DNA of 64,000 nucleotides from Dasypus novemcinctus (lineage: Eukaryota > Chordata > Mammalia > Cingulata > Dasypodidae): contig NC_080701.1 in assembly GCF_030445035.2 (NCBI RefSeq), positions 13,110,739 through 13,174,738 on the forward strand, read 5' to 3'. Position 1 is the stretch's first letter; every line of letters begins with the position of its first letter. Below the pieces are notes generated by a model that did not search any database, had not been told where the DNA came from, and saw only the letters and a list, made by a program, of their open reading frames with translations. Positions 11,619 through 23,587 of this stretch are shown here, piece by piece. A program made the position numbers and the translations under genes.

Positions 11619-12534
11619 TATGACAAATTTGATGACAATGACACCTCTGTTACTTCTGCAACCTATTGCCTGCCTGTGCACAAAAAGTATATGGAAAAAA
11701 ACAGGAGATAAGTTCCGCCAGCAGATCCCTATCTGAAACAAATCAATCGTGATCCTTCATTACAAAGAAACCTGCTTCCCAGACGGGTAGGTACTAGGGT
11801 GAAGGGGCTCTGGCTTCCCAGAGATGCACATCGCCAGAAAGACCTAAAGCTACAACGCTTTTCACCTGGCAAATTCCCTTGCCGACCCCTGCATTCTCCA
11901 GGGGGGCATTACTCGAGGAGGAGATGCAGGAACAGCCAAGTGTCTTGCACTCTTGAGTGTACTCATTGTCACAGGGGTGCCTGTAAGTTATGTCTCCCTT
12001 TCCAAGCTGACAGTGATAGTTCATCCAATCTGGTGTTGAGAATCCCACTGTTCAGTCGGCCACTGCCTCACAGGAAACAATATGTGGAGTCTGGTGAGAA
12101 AGGTGGCAAAATTCAGGGGCTTCATTTTTCCTACTTACTTTCAATTCTGCCTAGATAGGTAAAACTTCACACTGCCCATGCCAGCAGAACTAGAACTTGA
12201 TGAGTAATTTACAACTGTACCTCTAAGATGTCACCTATGCATTAAACTATCTTCTAGTCCCATGTCCCCCCCACCTCCCCGCCCCCCATAATTGTCTATA
12301 GTTCCTTCTTTCTGTCTTCCTTCTTTGCTGGTTAAAATCTAGTCCAAGACCAGTATGAGGAAGGAAGCACTTCTTAGAAAATGGACCCATCATCATTTAC
12401 CAAGCAAAATACCATCGATTCATCAACTTATTCGTTCAACAAATGTATACTGAGCACCTACCATGTACAAAATACTGTTACAGGGGCTTGGAATATTTTG
12501 GGAACCAAAATAGATAAAGATTTCTGTCTTTACA

Positions 12535-12605
12535 CAGTAACTGCACTGTCCAGATACCGCTTAGCCCTGTCCCTGGCACATAGTAAATGCTCAGTGGTCA
12601 TGCCT
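12535..12605 (+). repeat. MIR fragment
   Basis: CCCTGGCACATAGTAAATGC is the MIR 3' motif. The stretch just before it (12420-12490) resembles another ancient element with TATACTGAGCACCTACCATG. Confidence 0.65.
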
Positions 12606-13299
12606 TAACTTTTAAAACCTTTTTCATTTCAGATAAAGGCTAGCCCAGGGAGGGCATCTAACTTGAGAAAAGGGGAAAAAAGCATTCCTTGCAAAAGAAG
12701 ATCTAAAGCAGGAACTGAAATATCTGCAAAAGGTGTTAAAGGGTGAGACTAAAATTGTTTTGGGTTCAATACTTAGCAAACCAGAACATTAGATTAATCT
12801 GAACTTCCCAGTGCCAGGGATCATCAAACTTAAAAGGCTTGCTACTCTGGGACATTCAGGGGGACTCAAAACTCTTCTGGAAAGGCATTTTTACCCAAGT
12901 CAGTTCTCTGCGCTATCTGACGCCCACTGCACAATAATACATCTGGCCTCTCTAGCTCATGCCGCCACATGCACCAAAAAAGAAAACAACCTGTGATTCC
13001 ACATCTCATTTAATCTCTAGTGTTGCAACACCCAGCGAATACAAGATTATCACTTATGACTCACTGGAATCCATTCATAAATTGCAAAGGTTATTAGTAT
13101 TTCCAAATTCCTCAGATTCCGCTCCACAAAAGAACATTCTCTGCTGCTACTTATTCAAAGTACCTTTTACCACCCCACCCCACCCCCAAAAAAAAGAAAA
13201 GGAACTCTGAGGAGTTCAGGGGCAGTCTTTCTTTATCTGTCCCTGCAGACTTAGAGGGTTGTGAGGCAGATGGTGAAGAAATATTATACTCAGATTGGT

Positions 13300-13420
13300 G
13301 CAAAAAAATCAAACGGAGGGGTGGGGGTAAGGAGTGGAGGTATATGGGAACCTCTTATATTTTTTATTGTAACATTTTGTGTGATCTATGTACCTTTAAA
13401 AAAAGACAATAAAAAATAAA
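13300..13420 (+). mobile_element. Short L1 3' tail fragment
   Basis: It ends like the armadillo L1 3' UTRs at 36188-37213 and 56665-57072: TATATGGGAACCTCTTATAT, a TGTGATCTATGTACCTTT motif, then an A-rich tail. Confidence 0.65.
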
Positions 13421-13639
13421 TAAAACACACAAAGACCAAAAAATTAAACAATCATCAAGGTAAATCAATAGACAATTTTTAACAACAGTATTTGACAAAT
13501 TCCTCTAACCTCATCCTTTCTAAATCACTCCTTTATTTGGCACTTACAAATACAGGTGTGCCCCTTTTATGAAACTCTAAACCCACGAAAACAATTTGGA
13601 TAATTTTCTGTTTCTGAAGGGTATCTGTCGATATTGAAA

Positions 13640-15362
13640 GAACTGAGGGCAGGGTTCTTTAAAATAGTAACTCAAAAGAATGGTATCTTATTAAAATGTA
13701 TATTCACCCTACCTCACATCTTATACAAAAATCATCTCAAAATGGATCAAAGACCTAAATATAAGAGCCACAACCATCAACCTCCTGGAGGGAAATTTAG
13801 GGAAGCATATTCAGGATCTTGTGTTAGGCAATGGTTTCTGAGACTTTGTACCCAAAGCACAAGCAACACAAGAAAAAAATAGATAAATGGGACCTCTTCA
13901 AAGTTAATAATTTTTGTGCATCAAAGAACTTTATCATGAAAGTAAAACGACAACCTACACAATGGGAGAAAATATTTGGAAATCACACACCCAATAAAAG
14001 TTTAATACCTAAAATATATAAAGAAATCCTTCAACTTAATAACAAAAAGACAAAACAACCCTTAAAAAAAAAAAAAGAGGCAAAAGCCTTTAACTAAACA
14101 ACTATCCGAAGAAGATATACATGAAGATATACAAAGAAGACATACATGAAAAGATGTTCAACAACATGAGCCATCAGGGAAAAGCAAATCAAAACCACAA
14201 TGAGGGAGCAGTAGGGGCTCTAGAGGCTGAGCGCCCACTTCCCACATGGGAGGTCCCAGGTTCGGTTCCCAGTGCCTCCTAAAACAAACAAACAAACAAA
14301 AAAACAAACAAGCAAAACAAATGAGAAGGGGAGGAGGCTGAGCACCAGCTCCCCACATATGAGGTTCTGGTACCTCAAAAACAAACAAGAAAAAAAACCC
14401 ACAATGAGATACCGTTTCATACCCATTAGAGTGGCTGCTATTAAAGAAAAGAACAATGGAAAATAACAAGTGTTGGAGAGGAGGCAGAGAAATAGGAATA
14501 CTCATTCATTGCTGGTGGCAAGTAAGATAGTATAGCCGCTGTGCAAGATAGTTTGACAGTTCCTCAGAAGCTAAGTATAGAACTACCATACGACCCAGCA
14601 ATCCCAGTACTACATATATACCCAAAAGAATTGCAAGCAAGGACTCAAAAGAATATTTGTGCACTGATGTTCATAGTGGCATTATTCACAATTGCCAAAA
14701 GATGGAAGCAACCCAACTGTCCATCAGTGGATGAATGGATAAATAAAATGTTGGATATTCATAAGATGGAGTATTATTCAGCCATAAAAGGAATAAAGTA
14801 TTGATACGTGACAGCAGAGATGAACCTTGAAGACAGCATACTGAGTGAAATAAGCCAGACACAAAAGGACAAATATTGTATGATCTCAATGATTTGAAGC
14901 AATTAGCATAAGCAAACTCCTAGAGTCAGAATCTAGAATCTAAGTTACCAGGGGACAAGGTAGGGATAGGGAATGGGAAGTTAAGGCTTAAAACATGCAG
15001 GGTTCTCATCTGAAATGAGGGAAATGTTTCAGTAATGGATGACGATGATAGAACAACATTGTGAATGCAATTAGCAGCACTGATATACATATCTGAATGT
15101 AATAAAAAGGGAGAATGTTAGATTGCATACATGGTAACGGAAAAAAAAATTTTTTTAATCCATAGAACTACACTACAAAATGAACCCTAAGTTAAACCAA
15201 GGACCACAGTTAATGGTACAATTATAAAAATATGTTATCTTCACTGTAACCAACGTTCTACACGAATGCAAGGTGTTAATGGTAGGATGGTATATGGGAA
15301 TCCTGAATTTTAAGCTTGACTGTTCTGTAAACCCAAAACTTCTCCAATAAGGGGAAAAAACT
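13640..15362 (+). mobile_element. L1 3' part: decayed ORF2 C-terminus and 3' UTR
   Basis: Fragments of the L1 ORF2 C-terminus occur in shifting frames, including IELPYDPAIPVL and MLDIHKMEYYSAIKG near 14570-14800. The 3' UTR with TATATGGGAATCCTGAATTT runs to an A-rich end at about 15362. A dimeric SINE (14205-14398) is inserted in it. Lies in GSR intron 1. Confidence 0.88.
14205..14398 (+). repeat. Dimeric tRNA-derived SINE with one perfect TSD
   Basis: Two plus-strand tRNA-like units (from about 14205 and 14325) are joined by an AAAC-rich linker. CCACAATGAG flanks the pair at 14195-14204 and 14399-14408. It interrupts an L1 3' end. Confidence 0.88.
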
Positions 15363-15364
15363 GT

Positions 15365-17855
15365 ATCTTCAGCCTTATGGGGATACAGATGTCAAAATCT
15401 TCGCTCAGACACCTTCGAGGTAGGTCACAATTCCCATGTTACTTAATAATTGTTTTTAGCCTAGACTTAAACACAATCACCTACTGTGCACAATCACCTA
15501 CTACTCAGGCCTCTTTGAAGCCGCCCCCCGCCGCCAACGGTGCTGCGGTGCTGCACAGCTCACAGTGACACTAACATCCACCCCGGAAGGCCTCTGGCAC
15601 AGTGCCTGGCCCTCACTTCCCAGCTCTCACTGATGAGTCCGGCGTGCCAATACCACAGGAGCACGATTTCTCTATCAGAAAATCAGTACAGTCAGCAAGC
15701 GCCTGGAACAGGTGCTCCTGCAGACCCTGGGGCAAAAGAGCTGGTAAGTCAGAGTGAACTCTTCCCCAAGCTGACTCTTCTGACCTCTGCGTGGGCAGAG
15801 CAGTAAACCGCAGACAAACCTCCTGGAGGCTCTAACTCACCTCCGCGGTCGGCAGTCTTTGCCTTTCTCCTTGGTCTATGTTTGATCATGAGAGAAGCAT
15901 TCTATACAGGTTTTTGGAGACTCAAAAAGCCGAGGTTTAAAGATCATGTCATCTGGTTTTCTCCCCTTTCTTCATGGCAGCAGGTGGCGAGGGATTACTT
16001 ACCTTTAATTGAATTATATAGATTATTTCTGTTTCCTATTCTTCATGTCTAACCCAATACCCTACACTCCTGTAACTTTTTTTCCCTGTGCAGTTTTCTG
16101 TGATGTATTTTATTTTACAAGTTTAAAAAAAAACACACCCTGGGCAAACTGGGAAAAAACTTTGCATCTCATATTATGAATAAAGGACTAATTTCCCCCA
16201 AGCATAAACAGGTCCTAGAAACTGCTAAAAAGATCAACAACGCAAGGAGAAAGCTGAAGGCAGGACATGGACAGAGTTCCCAGAACAGCAGACATCATGG
16301 GCCCTTCCACCAACAAAGAGGCTCAATGTCACTGCTGGAAAGATAAGTGCAGATTTTAAAAACCTGGAAGGCTGCTAAGGGGTGTGGAGTTTTTCTTTTT
16401 GGAGTAATAAAATTGTTCTAAAATTTTTTGTGGTGATGAAAGCACAACATTTTGATTACGCTAAAAGCCACTGACTCTACACTTGGGATAGACTGAAAGG
16501 TATATATCTGAATAAAACTTAATAAATAAATAATTGTGCAAAAATGGCCAGAAACAGCCGCTATGTACGGGAGGGGAAACAAGGATTGAGAAGTGATGAA
16601 ATTTTCTTGTTTGTTGGTTGGTCTGTTTTTCATGATTATTATTGAAATAATGAAAATGCTCTAATAATGATTGAAGTGATGAATGCACACCTATATGAGT
16701 ATACCAAATACCACTTTTGATGAATTGTATGCTTTCTTAATATGCACCAAAAAAAATTTGTTTAAAAAAAAAAAACCTGGAAGGTTTCTTCCTAGAGTTT
16801 CCTTAAAAAAAAACAAAGCCATTTTTTTCCACTTCCTCGGGCGTTTTGTTTGTTCACTGTGGCAGTATCATCCTGTCCTAACCCATCGCAGAGGGTGGTT
16901 TGTTCCTCGCCCGGGTTCAGCTGGGAGGCTCGAGGGAACCTGTCCGCTCCTCTCACCTACACCTACATCGCAGCGCATTCACCCACAGCCTGCCTGTAGT
17001 CCTTCACTGCCCGCCTGGGCGTGTCCTGTGAAAACGTGGGCCTAGAAGGGGTCTCACAGCAGGGGTTTCAGCGGGGTCATTTTGCCCCTTCAGAGCTTTC
17101 CACGAAAAGCCCCCAAGGGGCTTTTCAGGAGCCCGGAGAGGCAATGTGTGAGGGGCAGAGCAGCTGCGGGCAGGCCGGCCATGGGGTCCAGAGGCCAGAT
17201 GGACGGCGGGGTCCCCACCTGCCCTGGGCTCCCCCCCCCACCCCCGGGGGGCATCCAGGGGGGCCCCCACCACCAAGTGTGAGGCCAGCGCTCCACGACT
17301 CTGCCTGGCGCCCCCCCTACATCTTGATCCAGAAAAGGAACACTTAGTTTGAGAGTGGAAATGTGCCTTCCGAGCCGCACGTGCCTCTTCACGAGGGTCA
17401 GCCGTTCAGGTGTGGAGGACGTTCTGGTCCTCCTCGGCCTCTCACTCTGAATACACGATGGGGACAAGATCGTCTCCCACCCAAGCTGCTCACTTCCTTT
17501 TCTCAGGTGTCTTGGAAGTAATAAATTCTACTCAAGAAAAGGGAACTCTCAGACACACAAACAGACGTCACTCATCTTGAGAATAAGCAGGAACAGGAGG
17601 GAGGAAAAGCCTCCTGGGAAAGAAGACTAAAGAGGAGTCAAAAAGGCAAGTAGCCACGCCATACAGAGGCATGAAATTAGGAAACGGACTAACTGGTCCT
17701 CTGCCCTTCACAAGGTCGCAGGCTTCACCCGACTCCCTCTAATGCTTCCAGGGGGGGAAGGTCCAGTCCCTGCTCCCCACAAAGCCCCTGACACTGTGTG
17801 TGACTCACATACACTAGTGGAGGCACACAGCAGAATCACCCACGGAGCTTGCACA
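15365..17855. other. GSR intron 1, central part: GC-rich patch, no gene seen
   Basis: Outside the L1 fragments at 16140-16775, this is unassigned. 16880-17470 is GC-rich with ORFs on both strands, but none shows a recognisable domain or conserved start. It could be an old repeat or a decayed CpG cluster. Confidence 0.45.
16140..16775 (+). mobile_element. L1 fragments (ORF2 remnant and 3' UTR)
   Basis: Bases 16140-16370 resemble decayed ORF2 DNA. Bases 16370-16775 match the 3' UTR seen at 34320-34700 (GGGTGTGGAGTTTTTCTTTT motif, A-rich end). Confidence 0.75.
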
Positions 17856-17859
17856 CCCG

Positions 17860-18610
17860 ATCAAAACCACAGCGTGATACCACTCTGCACCCATGCGAAT
17901 GGTTATCGTTAAAAAATAGAAAATAAGTGCCGGCGTGGATGCAGCCAAATAGGGACCTTCAGATGTTGTTGGCAGGAATGTAAAATGGTACACCTGCTGT
18001 GGAGAAGTTCAGTAGTTCCTCAAAAAGTTAAACATAGAATCAGCATCTGACCCCTCAATCCCACTTCTAGGTATATACCCAGAAGAATTGAAAGCAGATT
18101 CGAACAGCTTTTTGTACACCCATGTTCACAGCAGCATTATTCACAATTGCCAAAAGATGGAAACAACCCAGGTGTCCATCCACCGATGAGCAGATAAACA
18201 AAATATGCTGTATACATATAATGGAATATTACTCAGCCGTAAAAGGAATGAAGTTCTGACACATGCCACTACCTGGATGAATCTTGAAGACATGTTGACT
18301 GAAATAAACCAGACACAAAAGAACAGATTTTACATGATTCCACTACATGAAACAAGTAGAATATGCAAATTCATAGCCAGAAAGTAAAGCACCATTTGGG
18401 GAGGGAAGTATATGGGAGCAGGGGAAAGGAGAATGTGGAGTAAATGCAAAAAGGTGCAGGGTTTCTGTCTGGGGTACAGGAAAATTTTTGGTAACAGATG
18501 GTAGCAAGGGTAGCACAACATTGTGAATATGATTAATGCCACTGAATCGTATGCTGGAGAGTTGGCTGAGATGAAGTTTTATGTTGTATATATGTTATCA
18601 CAATTAAAGA
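17860..18610 (+). mobile_element. L1 3' end
   Basis: It carries typical L1 ORF2-end motifs (ATTCACAATTGCCAAAAGAT, TGGAATATTACTCAGCC) and a 3' UTR. Frames are broken. Confidence 0.85.
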
Positions 18611-18624
18611 GAGAAAGACTAAAG

Positions 18625-19062
18625 AGACAGTGACATTTAAATGTAAATAATACATGATCCTGGACTGGATCAGATAATGGAGGAAAGAATGCCCAAAAGG
18701 ATGCTATAGGGACAACTGGAAAAATTATAATAAGAACTGTATGCTCTAGATCTATATTTCTTGAACTTGATAGGAGTATGTAAGGTGGTTACATAAGTGA
18801 GTATCCTTGTTCTCAGGAAATGTACATGCAAGTGCTAAGTGTTAGAGAAACACAATATATGCACCTACTCTCGAATGTTTAGCAAAGGATAAAATAGATG
18901 GGTAGAATGATACAACAAATGTGGCAAAATGCAGATGGTTGGTAAAATCAGGTATCTGGGTGGAGGGAGGTACACGGGAGTTCTAAGTATTGTTTCTGTA
19001 TTATTTTTGCAACTTTCCTGTAAGTTTGAAATTATTTCAATATAAAAATTTAAGAAAGAAAG
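18625..19062 (+). mobile_element. Old L1-type 3' UTR fragment
   Basis: It ends GTTTGAAATTATTTCAATAT with an A-rich tail, the pattern of an ancient mammal-wide L1 3' UTR. The family assignment is from memory and uncertain. Confidence 0.5.
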
Positions 19063-19515
19063 TAAATCAGTATATAAATAAAATACATCTGCTGGGGCTT
19101 CATATCAGATCTGTCAAGTTAGCAGCGCTGGGGGAAGAGACCTACATGGTAGACCCTTAACTAAATGTTTTTAGAATGAATTGATGTCTGGTTCCTCAGA
19201 AGCAGCACTGAAAGGTTCCCCCTACACTTGAGAACAAAGCTTAAAATTGTTTACAAGTCATGGCTACCTCTAAGCAAAGGGATGGTTTCTGACGGCTGGG
19301 TCCCTTGTTCCACAGGTTATACCAATAAAAGCTTCCTACTTTTCTTAAAATATCATTCGTGATAAAAACGGCAGTGATAGAAGAAAACTTTTTAATGAAC
19401 ATTATTCTAAAAACATTAAAAGTTGGCAACCGTACATAGTAACCCCATTTTTAAAGAAACAGCAGTTTAGTCTGGCTGGGAAGCATTAGATTTATAGATC
19501 AAAAATCACTTCCCA

Positions 19516-19724
19516 GCAGTCAAGCAGGTGAGTGCCTGCTTCCCACACAGGAGATCCCAGGTTCGGTTCCTGGTACCTACTTAAAAACAAAAAAAACAAA
19601 GAAATGGAAAAAAAAACAAACAAACCCGACTCAGGGGAGTGATGTCGCTCAGTGGTCTAGCACTGGCTTCCCACATACGAGGTCCAGGGTTCAATCCCCA
19701 GTCACAGTACCTAAAAAAATAAGC
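19516..19724 (+). repeat. Dimeric tRNA-derived SINE with one perfect TSD
   Basis: Two plus-strand tRNA-like units (19516-19581 and 19628-19712), each with a B-box (GGTTCGGTTCC, GGTTCAATCCC), have an A-rich linker between them. CACTTCCCA flanks the pair at 19507-19515 and 19725-19733. Confidence 0.87.
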
Positions 19725-19734
19725 CACTTCCCAA

Positions 19735-20020
19735 AGGTGGACTGTGGTTAACAATATAAATTTGAGAGTGTTCTCTCATGAACTATAACAACTGTATAAG
19801 ACTAACACGTGGTGTTAATAATAGGGAGCATATGGAAAAAATATACCAAGTGTAGACTACGGGCCATAGTTAGTGGTAATACTCTGATGATGTTCTTTCA
19901 TAATCTGTAATAAATATTCCACAACAATGTAAGGTGTTGGTGAAAGGCTGATACACGGGATTGCTGCACATTATGCATGATTGTTTCATAAGCTCACTTC
20001 TCTAATTTAAAAAAAAAAAT
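19735..20020 (+). mobile_element. L1 3' UTR fragment
   Basis: It resembles the 3' UTR at 15200-15360 and 40970-41145 (AATAATAGGGAGCATATGGA and AACAATGTAAGGTGTTGGTG stretches). A dimeric SINE lies directly upstream. Confidence 0.7.
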
Positions 20021-20149
20021 TAATCACTTCCTGTTCTACCACTCCATGCTAAATTTTCAAGGAAGAAGGTTTAAATCAAACTTGTTTAATTTTTCTTTTA
20101 CATGGTACAAAAAAATAAACTCCATGAAGGGAGAGATTTTAATCTGCTT

Positions 20150-20225
20150 TGTTTGCATCTAAAAAAGTACCTGGCACACAGTACATGTTCAGTAATATTT
20201 GTTAAATAAGTTAATAAATGAACAA
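20150..20225 (+). repeat. MIR 3' end
   Basis: TACCTGGCACACAGTACATG followed by TATTTGTTAAATAAGTTAAT and AATGAAC. Confidence 0.7.
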
Positions 20226-20229
20226 AAAC

Positions 20230-21390
20230 AAAACATAATCCCACCATTTAGAAATAGGCACTACTTAGAGGATGACTCTAATTTGAATCATCCATATGTA
20301 TTCACCCACAGCAACTACTAAGCTTTAGAATTAAATATATTTTAGGAAAAAAACTGGTTCAACAATCTTAAACTATGTGGCTTCGCGAAGGGGCTTTTCT
20401 CAACAGCACCACTTACCAAAAAATCACTTTTACTGTACTTTGTGTCGCTCTCCTTCTTAAAACCCTTACACACTTCAGTGTGCTTCCATAAACTCTACAT
20501 TTTGGCCACAACCTACCCACGAGTTTCCCATCTCTTACTTCTATCCAGAGGTACCCTCTGTTCCAGTTCAACTGGATTACATAATAGATCCAGCCTCTGA
20601 GCCTTTAGCTCAGATGATGCTCATCTTTTAAGGTTCATGGTGCCCAGGCAGAAGGGGAATAAGTGATTATTCTGACCTTCCTCTTAACTACCAAAATCTG
20701 TTAACTGCCTAGGACAATTAAGAAAGGTAACTCCGCTGTGGAATTGACTGACTGTATTTATCTCCCTCACCAATGTAAATTCCTCGAGGGAAGGGATCCT
20801 TGTCTCACAGATGTTTACCTGCCCCTTCCCCCTCAGTCTGCCCAACCCTAGCACCTCAGTACCCAGGAGGATAACAGAAATGAATCCATGAACAAATGAT
20901 ATAATGCTTCAGAAAGCCTCAATTTTCCCTACACCCGCTTGGAATCATTGCACTTAAGTTTGTGGATAGCTCAAATAAATGTAATCCTCAGACTTCCTAA
21001 ACCCAGGTTTTATTACCTGGTTATATTCAACCCATAGCTGCACCCTGCCTTGCCATTCAAAACCAAAACCCACGTTGAGAAGAGCCCTAATGGAATGTCC
21101 CACAAAAAATCAAATGGAGGATTTGCCAAAAATATCAATGCTTTTAGGGAAACCAAAGTTGGTGCAGCAGCAGATGACAAGGCCATGCACACAGTAAGGC
21201 AGTAGTAAATGGTAGACTGTCCTGAGCTGCCCTTTGCTCATTCTGAGAAGTCGTTTATCTCCCTCGGTGTTCACTTAACAGGAACCTAAAAATGGGGTCA
21301 GCCCCTACATGACTTCTCCCAGTGAAACCAGGCAGTGGCAGGGGATCCCACAGGCAGATTACGACATGAACTAGGAAGGAGGGCATCAAA
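20230..21390. other. GSR intron 1: nothing recognised
   Basis: Bases are of unremarkable composition, with no ORF over about 60 codons of note, no splice-bounded coding match and no repeat I can name. Confidence 0.4.
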
Positions 21391-21402
21391 GAAGAGAGGA
21401 GA

Positions 21403-21539
21403 TAAAGAACTTGGATAAAGTTAGATAAAGAACTTAGATAAAGAATGTTGACTTGAAAAAATTCCACATCCTATCCTCACATATATATTTTTAATGTAAT
21501 ATTATTACAAAGTCAATAAAAAATAAAAAAATAAATAAA

Positions 21540-21570
<31 letters not shown>
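21403..21570 (+). mobile_element. Short 5'-truncated L1-type insertion with perfect TSD
   Basis: 168 bp ends in TGTAATATTATTACAAAG and a long A-tail, flanked by a perfect 12-bp repeat, GAAGAGAGGAGA, at 21391-21402 and 21571-21582. The tail resembles the L1 3' end at 57030-57070. Confidence 0.8.
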
Positions 21571-21974
21571 GAAGAGAGGAGAGCGCCCCAGGGGGGAGGA
21601 GTGAGGCTGTTCTCACTGGGAGCCCCGGCAGGGGTGGGGGTGCTCTCAGAGGTACCTCTTAGTCCACCTCCACAGAGAAAGGCTTCTCTAGTTTGTCTAG
21701 ACTAGGGGGTCAAGGTGCAAGTTGATAATTAATAGGGATTTTTTCCTTTCTCATTCCCACTTTCATTTTCAATGTGAAAAATGGGCGATGGGCAAAGGAG
21801 TGAATCCTTTCTAGCCATCCATTTTCGGTTTCATTCATTTCACAAGTGGTTAGCAAGGAAGGTATTGTGTTAAGGTGATAGGAGGCCTTTGAGGAATTCC
21901 CAACTTAGTATAATTTAAACATGGGTGTCCAAAGGAATTTAGAGAACTCATCCTCAATCCCTGGTTACTGTTGG

Positions 21975-22130
21975 ATACACCATTTTTTAAAAATTTATTG
22001 TCTTTAAAATAAAAAATAAAAAGATCACACAAAACGTTATGTTAAAAAACATAAAAAGGTTCCCATACACCCCATTTAATAGTCAGCAGCAAGCACCTCG
22101 CACCAGTTTTGTAATAGAGAAGCCTGTACA
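21975..22130 (-). mobile_element. L1 3' UTR fragment, interrupted by a SINE
   Basis: On plus it reads AAATTTATTGTC, then GATCACACAAAACGTTATG and AGGTTCCCATACACCCC, the reverse of the armadillo L1 3' end seen at 37020-37210. A SINE follows at 22131. Confidence 0.6.
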
Positions 22131-22548
22131 GGGAACCGGATGTGGCTCAACTGAAAGAACATCTGCCTACCACGTGGGCGGTCCAGGGTTCAAACCCAGG
22201 GCCTCCTGACCCGTGTGGTGAACTGGCCCACACTCAGTGCTGCCATGTGCAAGGCGTGCCATCTATGCAGGGGTGTCCTCCGCGTAGGGGAGCCCCATGT
22301 GCAAGGAGGGCGCCCCTCAAGGAGAGCTGCCCCATGCAAAAAAAGCACAGCCTGCCCAGGAGTGGCACCGCACACACGGATGCCACTGACCCAGCAAGAT
22401 GACGCAACAGAAAGAGACACGGATTCCCAGTGCCACCGAGAATGTAAGCGGACGCAGAAGCACACACAGCGAATGGACACAAGAGAGCAGACAACTGGGG
22501 GAGGGGAAGATAAATAAAATAAAATAAATCTCCTTTAAAAAAAAAAAA
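22131..22548 (+). repeat. DAS-type chimeric tRNA SINE, diverged subfamily
   Basis: The tRNA head reads ATGTGGCTCAACTGAAAGA and the B-box GGTTCAAACCC, followed by the chimeric body and tail. It differs consistently from the younger copies and resembles the one at 39759-40163. It interrupts an L1 fragment in GSR intron 1. Flanks AAGCCTGTAC and AAGGCTGTAT may be a decayed TSD. Confidence 0.9.
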
Positions 22549-23299
22549 GGCTGTATCAGTAATTTGAGAACCAAATTTATTTTTAGAAATTATCAATGAC
22601 TTTCCAATCTCAGGAGTCACACACCTCCTCCCCTTTTTCTTTTTTGTCATTTTTAAATCCATCCAACACAAACCAAATACACACAAACAACACAAATACA
22701 AAAGCACAAGGTCTGAGAACCCACGTAATAACAACCCTTCATCAAGGTAACCTGTAGCCAGTGAGTCTCAATCTTGGCCGCGATTCGGGATCACCTGCCG
22801 AGCCAAAAAAAAAAAAAAACAAAACAAAAAACCTCAAAGCCCAGGCCGCACCGGGCAGCAGGGCGTTTCCAACCTGCCCGGGGGATTCGAACGTGCGGCC
22901 ACGGCTGAGAGCCACGACCGTCCCGCCCTGGAACCCGAAGGCAGCGGCCCCGGCCCGCCGCCTCCCCCGCACACGCGCGCGCAGCCACGTCTCGGTTCGG
23001 TTCTGCGTTTCGCGGGTCTACCGACAGGTCAAGCGTTTCTCTACCAGGGAGCGTCTATCCCCCTGAGGCGCGAGGGTGAGCCAGGGCGGTCGTTAACGCC
23101 ACTCGGCGGGGTCCTGAACGGAGGTGGCAGTGCGGGGCCCGCCCGCTCCCCTCTTCCTCTAAGCCCGGGGGGGGGGTCCCGCCCCGCGTCGCCCGGCGTC
23201 GCCTCAGGAAAGGGCACGGCTGCCCGAGGAGAAGCGCCCGGAAGGCGCCGAGCCAGGGGCGCGGGGAGCCGCCCCGGGGTGGGGGGGCCCCGTACTCAC

Positions 23300-23587
23300 G
23301 CAGGTGCCGCCCAGCTTGTGGCTCTCCACCACGGCGGCCCTGGCGCCGAGCTCGGCCGCCCGCCGCGCGCTGGCCAGCCCGCCCGAGCCGCCGCCGAGCA
23401 CCAGGTAGTCGAAGGAGGTGGCGGCGGCGGCGGGCGGCGCGCCCCGCGGCTGCGGCCTGCTCGCCATGGCGCGGCAGAGGGCGGCGGGCGTGCGCCGCGG
23501 CGGCAGCGGGAAGCCGGGCGAGGCGCGCGCCGCCCGCCGGGAGCCCGACCGCACGCTCGCGCCCAGGGCGCGGGGCAGCAGGGCCAT
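23300..23587 (-). CDS. GSR: GSR exon 1 (coding part): transit peptide and FAD-binding start
   Basis: This exon encodes 96 residues from the ATG at 23585-23587 to a phase-0 donor, TGC|GTGAGT. Residues 1-40 are Arg-rich, contain no Asp or Glu, and look like a mitochondrial targeting peptide. Met41 (ATG at 23465-23467) opens the probable cytosolic form. Residues 61-70 ([10 protein letters not shown]) hold the GxGxxG dinucleotide-binding turn for FAD. The final Cys96 is the first Cys of the redox-active CVNVGC disulfide; its partner is in exon 2. Start choice: the first ATG matches the known mammalian N-terminus (MALLPRAL). The frame stays open further upstream to an ATG at 23851, but that extension runs through the promoter-like GC-rich DNA and is not conserved to my knowledge. 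Confidence 0.96.
23465..23467 (-). promoter_or_regulatory. GSR: GSR internal start codon (Met41) for the cytosolic form
   Basis: This in-frame ATG has G at -3 and G at +4, a strong Kozak context. The first ATG at 23585-23587 has C at -3 and G at +4, a weaker context. Mammalian GSR makes mitochondrial and cytosolic forms from two in-frame starts, and this arrangement suits leaky scanning. That the second start is used in this species is inference. Confidence 0.7.

Larger units (their letters stand above)
9740..13295. other. GSR intron 1, distal part: no gene seen
   Basis: Apart from a monomeric SINE (11540-11618) and a MIR fragment (12535-12605), I recognise nothing here. ORFs at 10028-10283 and 11799-12158 have no family resemblance I can name and no splice-bounded structure. 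Confidence 0.5.

Noticed and set aside
11799..12158. 119-codon ORF as a small gene or pseudogene
   Set aside because: No recognisable family, no promoter or poly-A context, and overlapped by an antisense ORF of similar length. Not supportable.
16880..17470. GC-rich segment with ORFs on both strands as a possible exon or hidden CpG promoter
   Set aside because: No recognisable domain, no conserved start, few convincing splice signals, and it sits within GSR intron 1. I cannot support a gene.
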